A stretch of DNA of 64,000 nt, taken from contig CAVBWZ010000008.1 in assembly GCA_963599445.1 (NCBI GenBank), positions 1-64,000 on the forward strand. Direction: 5' to 3'. The notes under the pieces were generated by a model. That model ran no database searches. It saw nothing but the letters and a program-made list of their open reading frames with translations, and was not told the origin of the DNA. This stretch comes from UBA9732 sp963599445. GTDB lineage: Bacteria; Spirochaetota; Spirochaetia; Sphaerochaetales; Sphaerochaetaceae. This document shows positions 16,628 through 23,868 of this stretch, in pieces; the first letter of the stretch is position 1, and each line of letters starts with the position of its first letter. The position numbers and the translations under genes are program-made.

Positions 16628-17971
16628 TTAATCTTCATCATGCGCAGGAGTCTTTTGCATAGGTATCTTGGTCTTCCAATGACCTGTCTTGTTTGAGCCT
16701 TCCCTTTCTACATATCCGTTCGCTTTTAGAAACTGTAGAACCTTCCTTACGTAGCCATCGCTCATGCCTGACTTCTTCACCATATCCTTTATGGTGTAGT
16801 TTGGGTTTTCACTTACGATGGAGTAGAGAAGGGATTGGGAACTGTTCATGACGTCCGAGTAGTAGTTCTGGTATTCTATAGGGGTCTTTTGTTCATCGTT
16901 ATTCTCTTTGTTGAATGGAATAACCACATTGACATGGTTCTTTGTAATCTCGAATGCATGTTTTCCATAGTTCTTCGTAATCAATGGTATTCCATGTCCG
17001 GTTTGTTCCACATATCCGAGTTGTCCGAATATCTTCTGCAGCTTAAGATTCACGGGGTAGCTGATACCTTTGAAGAATTCCTCCTCCGTCATTCCTTGCG
17101 GTAGACCGCCTGTTGATATCACTTCGATTCTGTCTCTGAAAACGTACACAGCCGGAGGTATCTGCATGTCCCATCTTGTATGGAGACATGCGTTCGTCCA
17201 CGCTTCCCTAAAGCTTTCCATGTCGAAAAGCTTTGATTCCTCACGTTGTTTTGGACCTATGTCGACAAGCGTTTCATTGATGCTTTCAACGTAGGAAAGT
17301 ACCTGCTCCATTGCCAAGGCAAGACACTTGAATCCATATTCGTTTCTTTTCTTTACAACGCTTTTGTCTCTACCTGCAAAAGTTACGACTTTTATTGATA
17401 CATCATTGACGTCAGCCATGAGCTCTGCGAGATAGTTGTAGTTTCCATTTTGCATCCTCAAGCCTGTATTCCATTCAAATTCCGAGTCATTCACGGAGAG
17501 GCCTTTTATTGTATACAGCGTCCTTATCTGTCCAAATGAAAGACGTTGGGATATGGCTGGAATTCTAGTGATGGGATCCGCTTCAATCTTCCTTTCCATG
17601 ATGCTCTTCAATTGCGAAGGAGTCAGCTCCCTGTCTTCGTCGGCAGACCTCATGTAGTATCTTCCATAGGCACTATATGGTTTGTCAGTTCCTTCCACGT
17701 ATACTTTGACTACGTTCTTTTCGTCTATGAGTTCATGTGTGATGGTTGGTATGACTTGGGGTTTTATGAAGTTCGCAACCGCTTGGGACACTTCCATCAA
17801 TGTTGCATCTCCTATCAGCTGTCCTATTGCCTCTCCATTGTTGTTTACACCAAAGAAAACGGTTCCATACCCATTCTTGTTCAGCATGGAGGCAAGAGAT
17901 ACCATGGCGTTTTTAAGTTCTCCTGTGGTTTTCTTGTATTCGATGCTCTCCGTCTCTGGTCCCATGTTCAT
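16628..17971 (-). CDS. AlbA_2 / divergent-AAA putative transcriptional regulator
   Basis: 447 residues in the COG2865 layout. There is an N-terminal AlbA_2 (Schlafen-like) domain with ESIEYKKTTGELKNAMVSLASMLN and GTVFFGVNNNGEAIG. The middle is an ATPase-like HATPase_c_4 domain (FREAWTNACLHTRW, VISTGGLPQGMTEEEFF, GHGIPLI). A C-terminal winged helix follows (about 395-435, MVKKSGMSDGYVRKVLQFLKANGYVERE). Members are linked to transcriptional regulation and phage defence, but the targets are unknown. It stands alone and converges on the ZIP gene. Confidence 0.8.
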   Translation of the reverse strand: MNMGPETESIEYKKTTGELKNAMVSLASMLNKNGYGTVFFGVNNNGEAIGQLIGDATLMEVSQAVANFIKPQVIPTITHELIDEKNVVKVYVEGTDKPYSAYGRYYMRSADEDRELTPSQLKSIMERKIEADPITRIPAISQRLSFGQIRTLYTIKGLSVNDSEFEWNTGLRMQNGNYNYLAELMADVNDVSIKVVTFAGRDKSVVKKRNEYGFKCLALAMEQVLSYVESINETLVDIGPKQREESKLFDMESFREAWTNACLHTRWDMQIPPAVYVFRDRIEVISTGGLPQGMTEEEFFKGISYPVNLKLQKIFGQLGYVEQTGHGIPLITKNYGKHAFEITKNHVNVVIPFNKENNDEQKTPIEYQNYYSDVMNSSQSLLYSIVSENPNYTIKDMVKKSGMSDGYVRKVLQFLKANGYVEREGSNKTGHWKTKIPMQKTPAHDED

Positions 17972-18012
17972 AGCATTACCTCTCAGTTCGGTTCATTCTA
18001 GCATGGAACGAT

Positions 18013-18048
18013 TTTATTTGCTACTTTATTTGCTACTTTATTTGCTAC
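18013..18048. repeat. Three perfect 12-bp tandem repeats
   Basis: TTTATTTGCTAC occurs three times without a mismatch between the 3' end of the MATE gene (stop at 18048) and the regulator gene start. On the minus strand the unit supplies repeated stop codons. Slippage here would not alter either protein. Confidence 0.85.
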
Positions 18049-19379
18049 TATAGTTCCTTTGTATATCTTCGAATGGCATTTGCTACATAGATTGCCATTA
18101 TGAGCTCTGTGATTGGCATTGCAAGCCAAATCATGTCTGCATCGATGAGAGGTAGTATCAGAAGGAGGGCTCCGCTTATCACAAGGCCTCTGAAGACCGA
18201 TACTACGAAAGCAGCCTTTGGCTTCATAATGGACTGGAAGTAGTAGGTGGAGAATATGTTGAATGGAAGCAGAAGGAATGAGAGTGCATAGGTTCTGATT
18301 ATTCTAGGTGCTATCTTGAGGATTGCATCGGTTGGAGCCATGAATATGCGTATGAATGTGTTTGGAAACAGCATCGTCACTGTAGTCCACAGTAGTCCAA
18401 AGACAGCGACTGTGAAGAGCGAGTATCTTAGGGTTTCCTTGATTCTTTGTGGTTTGGAGGCTCCGTAGTTCATTGAGACTATGGGTTGTGCGGCCTGTCC
18501 CACACTATAGGCGCAGCACTGCACGAATGTCGAGATGTTTATTATCGGTCCATAGACGGCCAATGCATCCGCTCCAAGGTGGGCCATGATTTGGCGGTTG
18601 AAGATGACTGTGAGGATTCCCATGGCCACGTCTATGAAGAACGACGAGAACCCTGCGGTTGCGACTTCCTTGAATTGTGCAACGGGGTGCTGAAGCCTTG
18701 TGATCCGTAGGGTATTGCTTCGTTTGAAGAAATGGGAGACCAGGACTGCGAACGAGATCGCAGACCCCATAGCAGTTGCCAAGCCTGCTCCAAAGATGCC
18801 CATTTTGAGGATGAATGTGAAGAAAATATCGCCGAACACGTTGAATAGGCCACCGGCAAGTACTCCCACGGTCGCCAAGGCTGGGTCGTTGTCGTTGCGT
18901 ATGAAGACCGATATCATCTGATTCATCAGAAACAGGGGAAGCACGAACTTTATTGGTTTGAGGTAGCTTTGGGCAAGGTCTAGGATTTCTTTGGTTGTGG
19001 CTCCAAAGAACGTGAGGATTGGACGTTCGAAAAGCCATATCGTGGCTGTGGATGCGAAGGCAAGTACTACAGATCCCATGAGGGCTGTTGTGAAGTACAC
19101 GTTTTCGTTGTTTGAATTTCCTTTGTTTGCACTGCCTCTTGCTGCGCTGAAGAGAACGCTTCCTCCGACTCCCATGAGGAGACCAAGGCTGTAGATTATG
19201 TTCCAAACAGGAGCAACGACCGCAAGTTCTGCAGTTCCGCTTGGGCCTTGGTATTGTCCAACGACAGCCATGTCAACGATGCCGTAGATGCAGCTTATCA
19301 TTGTGCTGCCAAAGGCTGTGACGAAGTATTTCGTGTAGAGTTTCCTCACGTTGTCGTTGAGAATGTCCATTGATGCCAT
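18048..19379 (-). CDS. MATE family multidrug/cation efflux protein
   Basis: A 443-residue protein with twelve membrane helices and MATE hallmarks: MASMDILNDNVRKLYTKYF start, VVAPVWNIIYSLGLLMGVGGSVLFSAARG, and GQAAQPIVSMNYGA near residue 275. It exports toxic organic cations or drugs in exchange for Na+ or H+. AGGAGG lies before the ATG. Between promoter and gene lies a compact structured leader ending in a strong terminator, so expression is probably switched by transcription termination. MATE genes are known targets of some guanidine-class riboswitches. Confidence 0.88.
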   Translation of the reverse strand: MASMDILNDNVRKLYTKYFVTAFGSTMISCIYGIVDMAVVGQYQGPSGTAELAVVAPVWNIIYSLGLLMGVGGSVLFSAARGSANKGNSNNENVYFTTALMGSVVLAFASTATIWLFERPILTFFGATTKEILDLAQSYLKPIKFVLPLFLMNQMISVFIRNDNDPALATVGVLAGGLFNVFGDIFFTFILKMGIFGAGLATAMGSAISFAVLVSHFFKRSNTLRITRLQHPVAQFKEVATAGFSSFFIDVAMGILTVIFNRQIMAHLGADALAVYGPIINISTFVQCCAYSVGQAAQPIVSMNYGASKPQRIKETLRYSLFTVAVFGLLWTTVTMLFPNTFIRIFMAPTDAILKIAPRIIRTYALSFLLLPFNIFSTYYFQSIMKPKAAFVVSVFRGLVISGALLLILPLIDADMIWLAMPITELIMAIYVANAIRRYTKEL

Positions 19380-19400
19380 AGTATACGATTCCTCCTATAC

Positions 19401-19487
19401 AAAAAAAGCCGGACAAGAGACAGACATTCCAGTCTGCATCTTGTCCGGCTGCCATTTCCAATCGAACGGCTCACCCTCCGATGACCA
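19401..19487 (-). promoter_or_regulatory. Candidate riboswitch: structured leader with terminator before the MATE gene
   Basis: On the minus strand the leader starts near 19487. It contains a hairpin GCCGTT/AATGGC (19451-19470) and then, directly abutting, a terminator: AGCCGGACAAGA (19407-19418) and TCTTGTCCGGCT (19439-19450) pair perfectly over 12 bp, with an inner CAGAC/GTCTG stem and seven Us (19401-19407). A CGG upstream (in GGTCATCGGAGGGTGAG) can pair with the CCG of the terminator's 5' arm, giving a possible mutually exclusive fold. The class is not recognised; guanidine-IV (mepA) is one candidate because of the MATE gene. Confidence 0.5.
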
Positions 19488-19493
19488 CGCAAC

Positions 19494-19522
19494 TGTCTAC
19501 CATTGTGTGGAGCATTTGTCAA
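19494..19522 (-). promoter_or_regulatory. Promoter of the MATE gene leader
   Basis: On the minus strand TTGACA (19517-19522), 17 bp, TAGACA (19494-19499). The -35 box is perfect; the -10 box is weak. Confidence 0.5.
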
Positions 19523-19561
19523 GAGAGTAGAGTCTTTTGTAGCGTTTTACAGGTTTCAACC

Positions 19562-19590
19562 TTGATTATATGTTCGGGGGGGGGTATAGT
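19562..19590 (+). promoter_or_regulatory. Promoter with a G9 tract in its spacer (phase-variable candidate)
   Basis: TTGATT (19562-19567), a 17-bp spacer and TATAGT (19585-19590). Nine of the seventeen spacer bases are an unbroken G run (19576-19584) touching the -10 box. Gain or loss of G by slippage would change the -35/-10 distance and so the promoter strength. The spacer is at the 17-bp optimum in this sequence, so the promoter is read as ON. Confidence 0.75.
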
Positions 19591-19616
19591 TGAACCATAA
19601 AAATAAGGGGAGGGAT

Positions 19617-20897
19617 ATGAAGAAAGTCACTCTTTGTTTTTCAGCTTTGTTAGCGGTTTGTTGTTTCGTTATTGTTTCGTGTAATGGAAATCCTGTCATC
19701 GAAGGAAATGTTCCCAATGAAATTGAGACTCCTGATACTACTGAGGAAGGACAATCATTGAGGGTCGTTGGCAATCTTGAAATTGATGATTTTGCAGACT
19801 ATGCATCAAAGGGGACAATAGAAAAAGGCCAAAAGATAACAGGTGTTCTTTTAAAGTTTCATTCTGAGGGACTCTTCGATAGGGCTTCGAACGTCAGACT
19901 TGAAGATCCTTATGCTTTCTATGTCGATTACCTTGGAAAGAATGCTAGGTACTATAATGGTGATGGCATGGAGTTCAATACTGTTCTGTATGTCCCTGAT
20001 GTTATCAGAACAGTCTATAAAGGCTTTGGAGGAGTTAACCCTGACTCTGGAAATCCTTTCTGGTGGTATATGGATGTATTCCTTGGGATGGATATGAATA
20101 CGGTTAGATCTTCTTGGAATGAAACGATTCGCTTGCTTGTTGGAAAAAAAGGTATGAAACTGCCATATCCAAGGGGTGATGAGAGCGGAAATCACGGGTG
20201 GGGTAGTAGAAAGAGCTCTATAAAAGGATGGAAAGGTTACTTCTATAATGCTGAGACTGGAAAGTATTCGGTGAAAGTGGAAAAGCCAACGTATACCATG
20301 GATATAAATCCCAAAAGCCAAAGTGAGAAGCTTTTTCTCCCTGCAATGTTGACAAAGGTGTATGTCGCAGGAGGTGGTGACTATAGGAATACAACAGAGT
20401 CCTTTTATTGGTATATGGAGACTTATCACGAAACAACGAGGAAATCGATTGACTCTATGGTTGCTGATGGTTCCTTAGAAGAATACTTGCAGAAACTTGA
20501 TTACATTGAACCAAAAGAATCTGATGTTAATGAAAACTGCATGCCTATAGTTTCTACAAATATCGAAGAAGGAAGCTCCCTGAAATTTGCGAGTGTATAC
20601 TACTATGATGGTCCCGTTCTACAGTTTTCAGATGGATCTTTAATAAAGGATACGAATCGTTTGTATTTCGTAGACAATGGACAAAGTTTTGTTGTTTTTA
20701 TTCCAAAATCCTACATTGAACCAATAGAATCAAATGTTGGTGGCAATTGGAAATGGAACGGCAATGGTGATTTGTTTTGGAACTTGTTGAAATTATACGA
20801 ATTGGAAGTTGACACTGACTTTTTGTTCACCCGTGAATACATAGAGAAGAACCTTCGTTCAAAAAGAATTGTAAATGGTCTGGTGGAAAGCTTGTAA
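19617..20897 (+). CDS. Lipoprotein of unknown function, phase-variable candidate
   Basis: 426 residues with a lipoprotein signal (MKKVTLCFSALLAVCC.., lipobox VIVSC, Cys22) followed by an acidic linker (EIETPDTTEEGQ). The remainder is rich in Trp, Tyr and Gly, with repeated phrases such as FWWYMDVFLGMD and FYWYMETYHE, and PTYTMDINPKSQSEKLFLPAMLTKVYVAGGGDY. No known domain is recognised. It is predicted to be anchored in the membrane and possibly surface-exposed. Start: AGGGGAGGG sits just before ATG 19617. The G9-tract promoter ends 27 bases upstream. Base composition is more AT-rich than the housekeeping genes, in keeping with an accessory gene. Confidence 0.7.
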   Translation: MKKVTLCFSALLAVCCFVIVSCNGNPVIEGNVPNEIETPDTTEEGQSLRVVGNLEIDDFADYASKGTIEKGQKITGVLLKFHSEGLFDRASNVRLEDPYAFYVDYLGKNARYYNGDGMEFNTVLYVPDVIRTVYKGFGGVNPDSGNPFWWYMDVFLGMDMNTVRSSWNETIRLLVGKKGMKLPYPRGDESGNHGWGSRKSSIKGWKGYFYNAETGKYSVKVEKPTYTMDINPKSQSEKLFLPAMLTKVYVAGGGDYRNTTESFYWYMETYHETTRKSIDSMVADGSLEEYLQKLDYIEPKESDVNENCMPIVSTNIEEGSSLKFASVYYYDGPVLQFSDGSLIKDTNRLYFVDNGQSFVVFIPKSYIEPIESNVGGNWKWNGNGDLFWNLLKLYELEVDTDFLFTREYIEKNLRSKRIVNGLVESL

Positions 20898-20915
20898 GGT
20901 TGATTTATATCTTTT

Positions 20916-20938
20916 CTCTCAATGTTATTGAGCTTTGT
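20916..20938 (+). terminator. Weak terminator after the lipoprotein gene
   Basis: CTCAAT/ATTGAG stem with a GTT loop, followed by CTTTGTTT. Confidence 0.4.
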
Positions 20939-20971
20939 TTCTAGTCGTCTGTTTGGTGGTGAGAGAGAAGC

Positions 20972-21000
20972 TTGCCTTTTTTCGTTGAACTATGTATCCT
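20972..21000 (+). promoter_or_regulatory. tmRNA promoter
   Basis: TTGCCT (20972-20977), 17 bp, TATCCT (20995-21000). The predicted transcription start near 21007 leaves about 19 bases to be trimmed to the mature 5' end at 21026. Confidence 0.5.
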
Positions 21001-21025
21001 ATACGTACCAATACAATTTCCAATA

Positions 21026-21399
21026 GGGGGTGTATTGGTTTCGACTGGCGGAGTTCAGCCCACCGGTTGCAGGCCAAGCGCCAACTTGTAAAACTAGCAA
21101 AAAAAATTAACTGCAAAGAAAGAAGACGATTTCGTCCTCGACGAAGCAGAATTCGCTCTCGCTGCTTAATCGTAGCCAGAACGGACAAGGTGACGGACAC
21201 CGCGCCCATGGCCCTGAACCCTGTAAATCCCTTGGGCTTGCCTTTGGTTGATGGTTGTAGGCCATAGGGACATCTTCAATCTGGATTGGATGAGAACTGA
21301 CCGACTGTCGATTCCAATCGAGATCTTCCAGCCGGATCTAAGCCTGTAGACGCCTGTGGATGGGCCGTTAGGACGGGGGTTCGACTCCCCCCACCTCCA
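21026..21399 (+). ncRNA. ssrA: Transfer-messenger RNA (tmRNA)
   Basis: tmRNA rescues ribosomes stalled on broken mRNAs and tags the products for proteolysis. The 5' end GGGGGTG (21026-21032) pairs with CACCTCC (21392-21398) as the acceptor stem. The T-arm GGGGGTTCGACTCCCCC precedes it. The mRNA-like part starts at resume codon GCA 21113 and encodes the 18-residue tag AKKEDDFVLDEAEFALAA before TAA 21167-21169; the ALAA end is the usual protease signal. The 3' CCA is not encoded. Its protein partner SmpB is at 28160. A terminator follows at once. tmRNA ends are frequent integration sites, and accessory genes follow. Confidence 0.95.
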
Positions 21400-21403
21400 A
21401 TAG

Positions 21404-21443
21404 TAGTGAAGACCACCAAATGCGGTAGTCTTCGCTGTTTCTT
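21404..21443 (+). terminator. Terminator of the tmRNA gene
   Basis: AGTGAAGAC and GTCTTCGCT form the stem, with ACC/GGT inside, followed by GTTTCTT. Confidence 0.7.
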
Positions 21444-21467
21444 GGAATATGAAAGGTTTTCCAAAAC

Positions 21468-21496
21468 TTGACAGGTGAGTTTTCTTTTGCGATACT
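21468..21496 (+). promoter_or_regulatory. Promoter of the antisense RNA, intact module
   Basis: TTGACA (21468-21473), 17 bp, GATACT (21491-21496), identical in both boxes and spacing to the copy at 1887-1915. Confidence 0.7.
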
Positions 21497-21502
21497 TCAA
21501 AT

Positions 21503-21596
21503 GGAAGGAGGCACCGCCAGTGGACGGTCAACCTCATCCTTTTGAACGGAAACCGCTCAGCAGGGAATTGAAGTTTGCTGGGCGGTTATTTTCTAC
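21503..21596 (+). ncRNA. Antisense RNA, putative type I antitoxin
   Basis: A predicted RNA of about 94 bases ends in the hairpin ACCGCTCAGC (21551-21560)/GCTGGGCGGT (21577-21586) followed by TATTTTCT. Its 3' end overlaps the 3' end of the holin-like toxin ORF on the opposite strand, the arrangement of the RatA/TxpA and related pairs of Gram-positive bacteria. Readthrough toxin mRNA would be fully complementary to it. Confidence 0.55.
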
Positions 21597-21663
21597 TTCC
21601 ATAAGCCATTATCAGTAGGCTGAGGACTGTAAAGACAATCATCAACAATTCGAAATCGCTCAT
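21586..21663 (-). CDS. Holin-like type I toxin, 25 residues
   Basis: A tiny ORF (MSDFELLMIVFTVLSLLIMA, then YGSRK) made of one hydrophobic helix with a short charged tail, matching the size and layout of putative holin-like toxins (Hol_Tox type). AAGGAGG lies 7 bases before ATG 21663. The family depolarises membranes when expressed; that is family knowledge, not shown here. A stable hairpin (TCGGGAGG/CCTCCCGA, 21696-21716) and a TTCTTC/GAAGAA pairing lie just upstream of the ribosome-binding site, as in toxins whose primary transcript is poorly translated. Confidence 0.65.
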   Translation of the reverse strand: MSDFELLMIVFTVLSLLIMAYGSRK

Positions 21664-21775
21664 AGGCAGCACCTCCTTCTTCATCTTCCGAAGAATCGGG
21701 AGGCAACCCCTCCCGATATCCAGCTACGAATACGAGAGGTCGAACCGTCCACCGTTTCACGGCAGTGCCAAATAC

Positions 21776-21804
21776 ATTATCACACATGACTTGTAACTTA
21801 TCAA
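21776..21804 (-). promoter_or_regulatory. Promoter of the holin-like toxin mRNA
   Basis: On the minus strand TTGATA (21799-21804), 17 bp, GATAAT (21776-21781). The leader to the toxin ATG is about 105 bases, long as in other type I toxins. Confidence 0.6.
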
Positions 21805-21837
21805 GAGTTTAGCCTTGATTTTGGTTTTCCTTGGCCT

Positions 21838-21985
21838 CGACACATGCCACAAGTGCCACAACCTCTACACTTGCTACAACTGCAACAGGTGTCACAGATT
21901 CGCTACAGATTCACCAACCCACCACGCTCACATTACTCACCATGCTTACCAACCCACCACAATCACCAAGCTCACCAGTGCTACA
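21838..21985. repeat. Gene-free spacer with degenerate 9-bp periodicity
   Basis: Units of about nine bases built as CANNNTNAC recur (for example CACGCTCAC, ATTACTCAC, CATGCTTAC, CACAATCAC, CAAGCTCAC). The plus-strand frame that stays open across it is a low-complexity Thr/Ser/Pro reading without a ribosome-binding site, so I do not call a gene. The rest of 21805-22155 shows nothing else I can identify. Confidence 0.45.
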
Positions 21986-22155
21986 AAACGCTGACAATTT
22001 CCAAGCGAAAGTCCCAAAACAGTCCGTTTTGGTGCGTGTAGCCCGTGATGTTCGCTCCGTGCGGGAAGTCTGCGAAGTGAGTGTTGTACGTGGAATACAT
22101 ACAGGGCGTGAAGGATCTGTATCGATATGCGTTTACAACGTTCGAATGTCTGATT

Positions 22156-22863
22156 TCAACCCAAAACCTTCGAGAACCAAATGCAGAGAGTTGGAATTGC
22201 AATAGTAGGGTAGGTTGCAAATCCAACGAGGACGACCAATTTGAAAACAGGGCACAGAAGAAAATCAACCAACGAGCCATAGGGGAAGTTGAATGTTGTA
22301 TATAGAACCGCAGTGAGCCCGAACGATTTGACTATGGAATCTGACGATGTTGTATCATCTGATTTCGAAGTACATCTAAAAATGCATGCTTCGTAGGCCA
22401 ATGTCATTGCAACGGACTCTAGAAGAAGTTCGAAGCTCGTCATGGTAAAGAACCTCTGCAGAATCTGTGATATTGAAAAATCATTCCTATAACTGCTTCT
22501 AATGGAAAGTATTAAAAAGATTGCAATGCATATAGAAATAGCTATTGCTACTCTCTTGCAAATCGTTTGCTTATCAGAATAGTTGCTTCTTTCAGTTCTA
22601 ACGTAGGATATTGGATGAACGAAGAATCTTGAGAACACTACGATTACAGCCAAAATCCATATGCATCGGACCAATGGTTCTGTGAAGATGCATAACCTAG
22701 CTTTGCAAAGAAGAAACATGCATATTGCAGACAGTACAAGTTCCTTTGTGGTGGGATTTATATCATCTTTACTCCTCAGGACAAAGGAAGACGCATCTTC
22801 AAGTTTTGCCTTTTGTATATCCCCATATCCTCTACCTGCACCGCCATATTTTGATTTCAGCAT
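22156..22863 (-). CDS. Hypothetical membrane protein
   Basis: 235 residues, not recognised. A hydrophilic N-terminus (MLKSKYGGAGRGYGDIQKAK) is followed by about five hydrophobic segments: near residues 40-58, 65-83, 103-122, 140-160 and 185-228. Cys and Ser are unusually common. GGGAG lies 9 bases before the ATG. It is AT-rich, has no operon partner and is divergent from the Fic gene, sharing a 107-base promoter region with it. Probably an acquired accessory gene. Confidence 0.55.
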   Translation of the reverse strand: MLKSKYGGAGRGYGDIQKAKLEDASSFVLRSKDDINPTTKELVLSAICMFLLCKARLCIFTEPLVRCIWILAVIVVFSRFFVHPISYVRTERSNYSDKQTICKRVAIAISICIAIFLILSIRSSYRNDFSISQILQRFFTMTSFELLLESVAMTLAYEACIFRCTSKSDDTTSSDSIVKSFGLTAVLYTTFNFPYGSLVDFLLCPVFKLVVLVGFATYPTIAIPTLCIWFSKVLG

Positions 22864-22934
22864 CTTTCAAAACTCCCATTTTCAGTCTAATTCGTTACTT
22901 CAATAAAAACATGATTATTTACAATTGTTTATAT

Positions 22935-22969
22935 TTGAAATCTTAACTGAATTCAGTTATCATAAACCC
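22935..22969 (+). promoter_or_regulatory. Fic gene promoter with a 16-bp palindromic operator
   Basis: TTGAAA (22935-22940), 17 bp, TATCAT (22958-22963). The perfect palindrome TAACTGAATTCAGTTA (22944-22959) fills the spacer, a natural binding site for the HTH domain encoded directly downstream. Transcription would start about at the ATG (22970); no ribosome-binding site is present, so the mRNA looks leaderless. Confidence 0.6.
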
Positions 22970-23839
22970 ATGACGTTGAAACAGTACATCAAAGAGAACA
23001 ACAAAAAAATCTCTGAAATATCCAAGGAATCCGGCATTCCATACTCCACAGTGTCAGAGCTTGCAAACGGCAAGAAGAAGATAGGCAAATGCAATGCTGA
23101 AACGGTTTACAATTTGGCTCATTATCTCGACACAACCATGGAGGAGCTTTTGGTCTCTGAGAACGATAATTCCTATCCGAATAAATACGAACTCGATAGG
23201 ACGCAAAGCTTTTTTCTTGCAAAGAAGAAATTGGATGAAAACGTCTATTGTGGAATGCAGATGGAAGCACGTGCCGTTACTTTTCCGCAGACCAAAACGA
23301 TTCTTGAAGGTGTAAACGTTCCAAATGTTTCCCTCGATGACATCCTCGCAATCAGAAATATGCGTGATGCGTGGAACTATATACTCAATTCCAATGACAA
23401 ACTTAATCTCGACTACATCTGCAAACTGAACGATTTCATTGCGAGGGACGAATCCATTGAGTGGGGAGTCCTTAGAACCGGCAACGTTGGAATATCGGGG
23501 TGTGATTACAAACCTCCAATTCCAGAGAAGGAAAAAGCCGAAGGAAACATCAAAAGAATCCTTTCTTCGTATGTTTCGGCAACTGAGAAGTCTCTTGACC
23601 TGTTCTGTTTCATCACATACAACCAATTGTTCTGGGATGGAAACAAACGAACCGCTTTGGCCGCTGCAAATAAGGTTCTTCTTGACCATGGTTGCGGTAT
23701 GATGACCATAAATGACGACTACATGCTTGGATTCAATGAAAGGCTTTTGACTATGTATCAGACGGGAGACAAGGCCCCTTTGAAACGATATCTATACGAT
23801 AACGCTATAATCGGCCTTGATTTAGACCGATGTCATTGA
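22970..23839 (+). CDS. HTH-Fic/Doc protein with altered active site
   Basis: 289 residues: an N-terminal Xre-type helix-turn-helix (about 1-62: ISEISKESGIPYSTVSELANGKKKI), then a Fic domain. Fic enzymes transfer AMP or similar groups from nucleotides to proteins using the motif HPFxDGNxR. Here the motif reads QLFWDGNKR (219-227): the catalytic His is Gln219, while the anion-binding DGNxR is kept. AMP transfer may therefore be lost, and the protein may act as a regulator or use other chemistry. An ILEG segment (111-114) resembles the inhibitory helix. ATG 22970 is chosen because an HTH should begin there. The gene overlaps the methyltransferase region downstream. Confidence 0.75.
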   Translation: MTLKQYIKENNKKISEISKESGIPYSTVSELANGKKKIGKCNAETVYNLAHYLDTTMEELLVSENDNSYPNKYELDRTQSFFLAKKKLDENVYCGMQMEARAVTFPQTKTILEGVNVPNVSLDDILAIRNMRDAWNYILNSNDKLNLDYICKLNDFIARDESIEWGVLRTGNVGISGCDYKPPIPEKEKAEGNIKRILSSYVSATEKSLDLFCFITYNQLFWDGNKRTALAAANKVLLDHGCGMMTINDDYMLGFNERLLTMYQTGDKAPLKRYLYDNAIIGLDLDRCH

Positions 23840-23868
23840 GTCTTGCATTGCAGGCGATGGAGGAGTAT

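Noticed and set aside
21831..22205. Plus-strand ORF rich in Thr and Ser
   Set aside because: Low-complexity product of the periodic repeat region, no ribosome-binding site, and it runs antisense into the end of a better gene.
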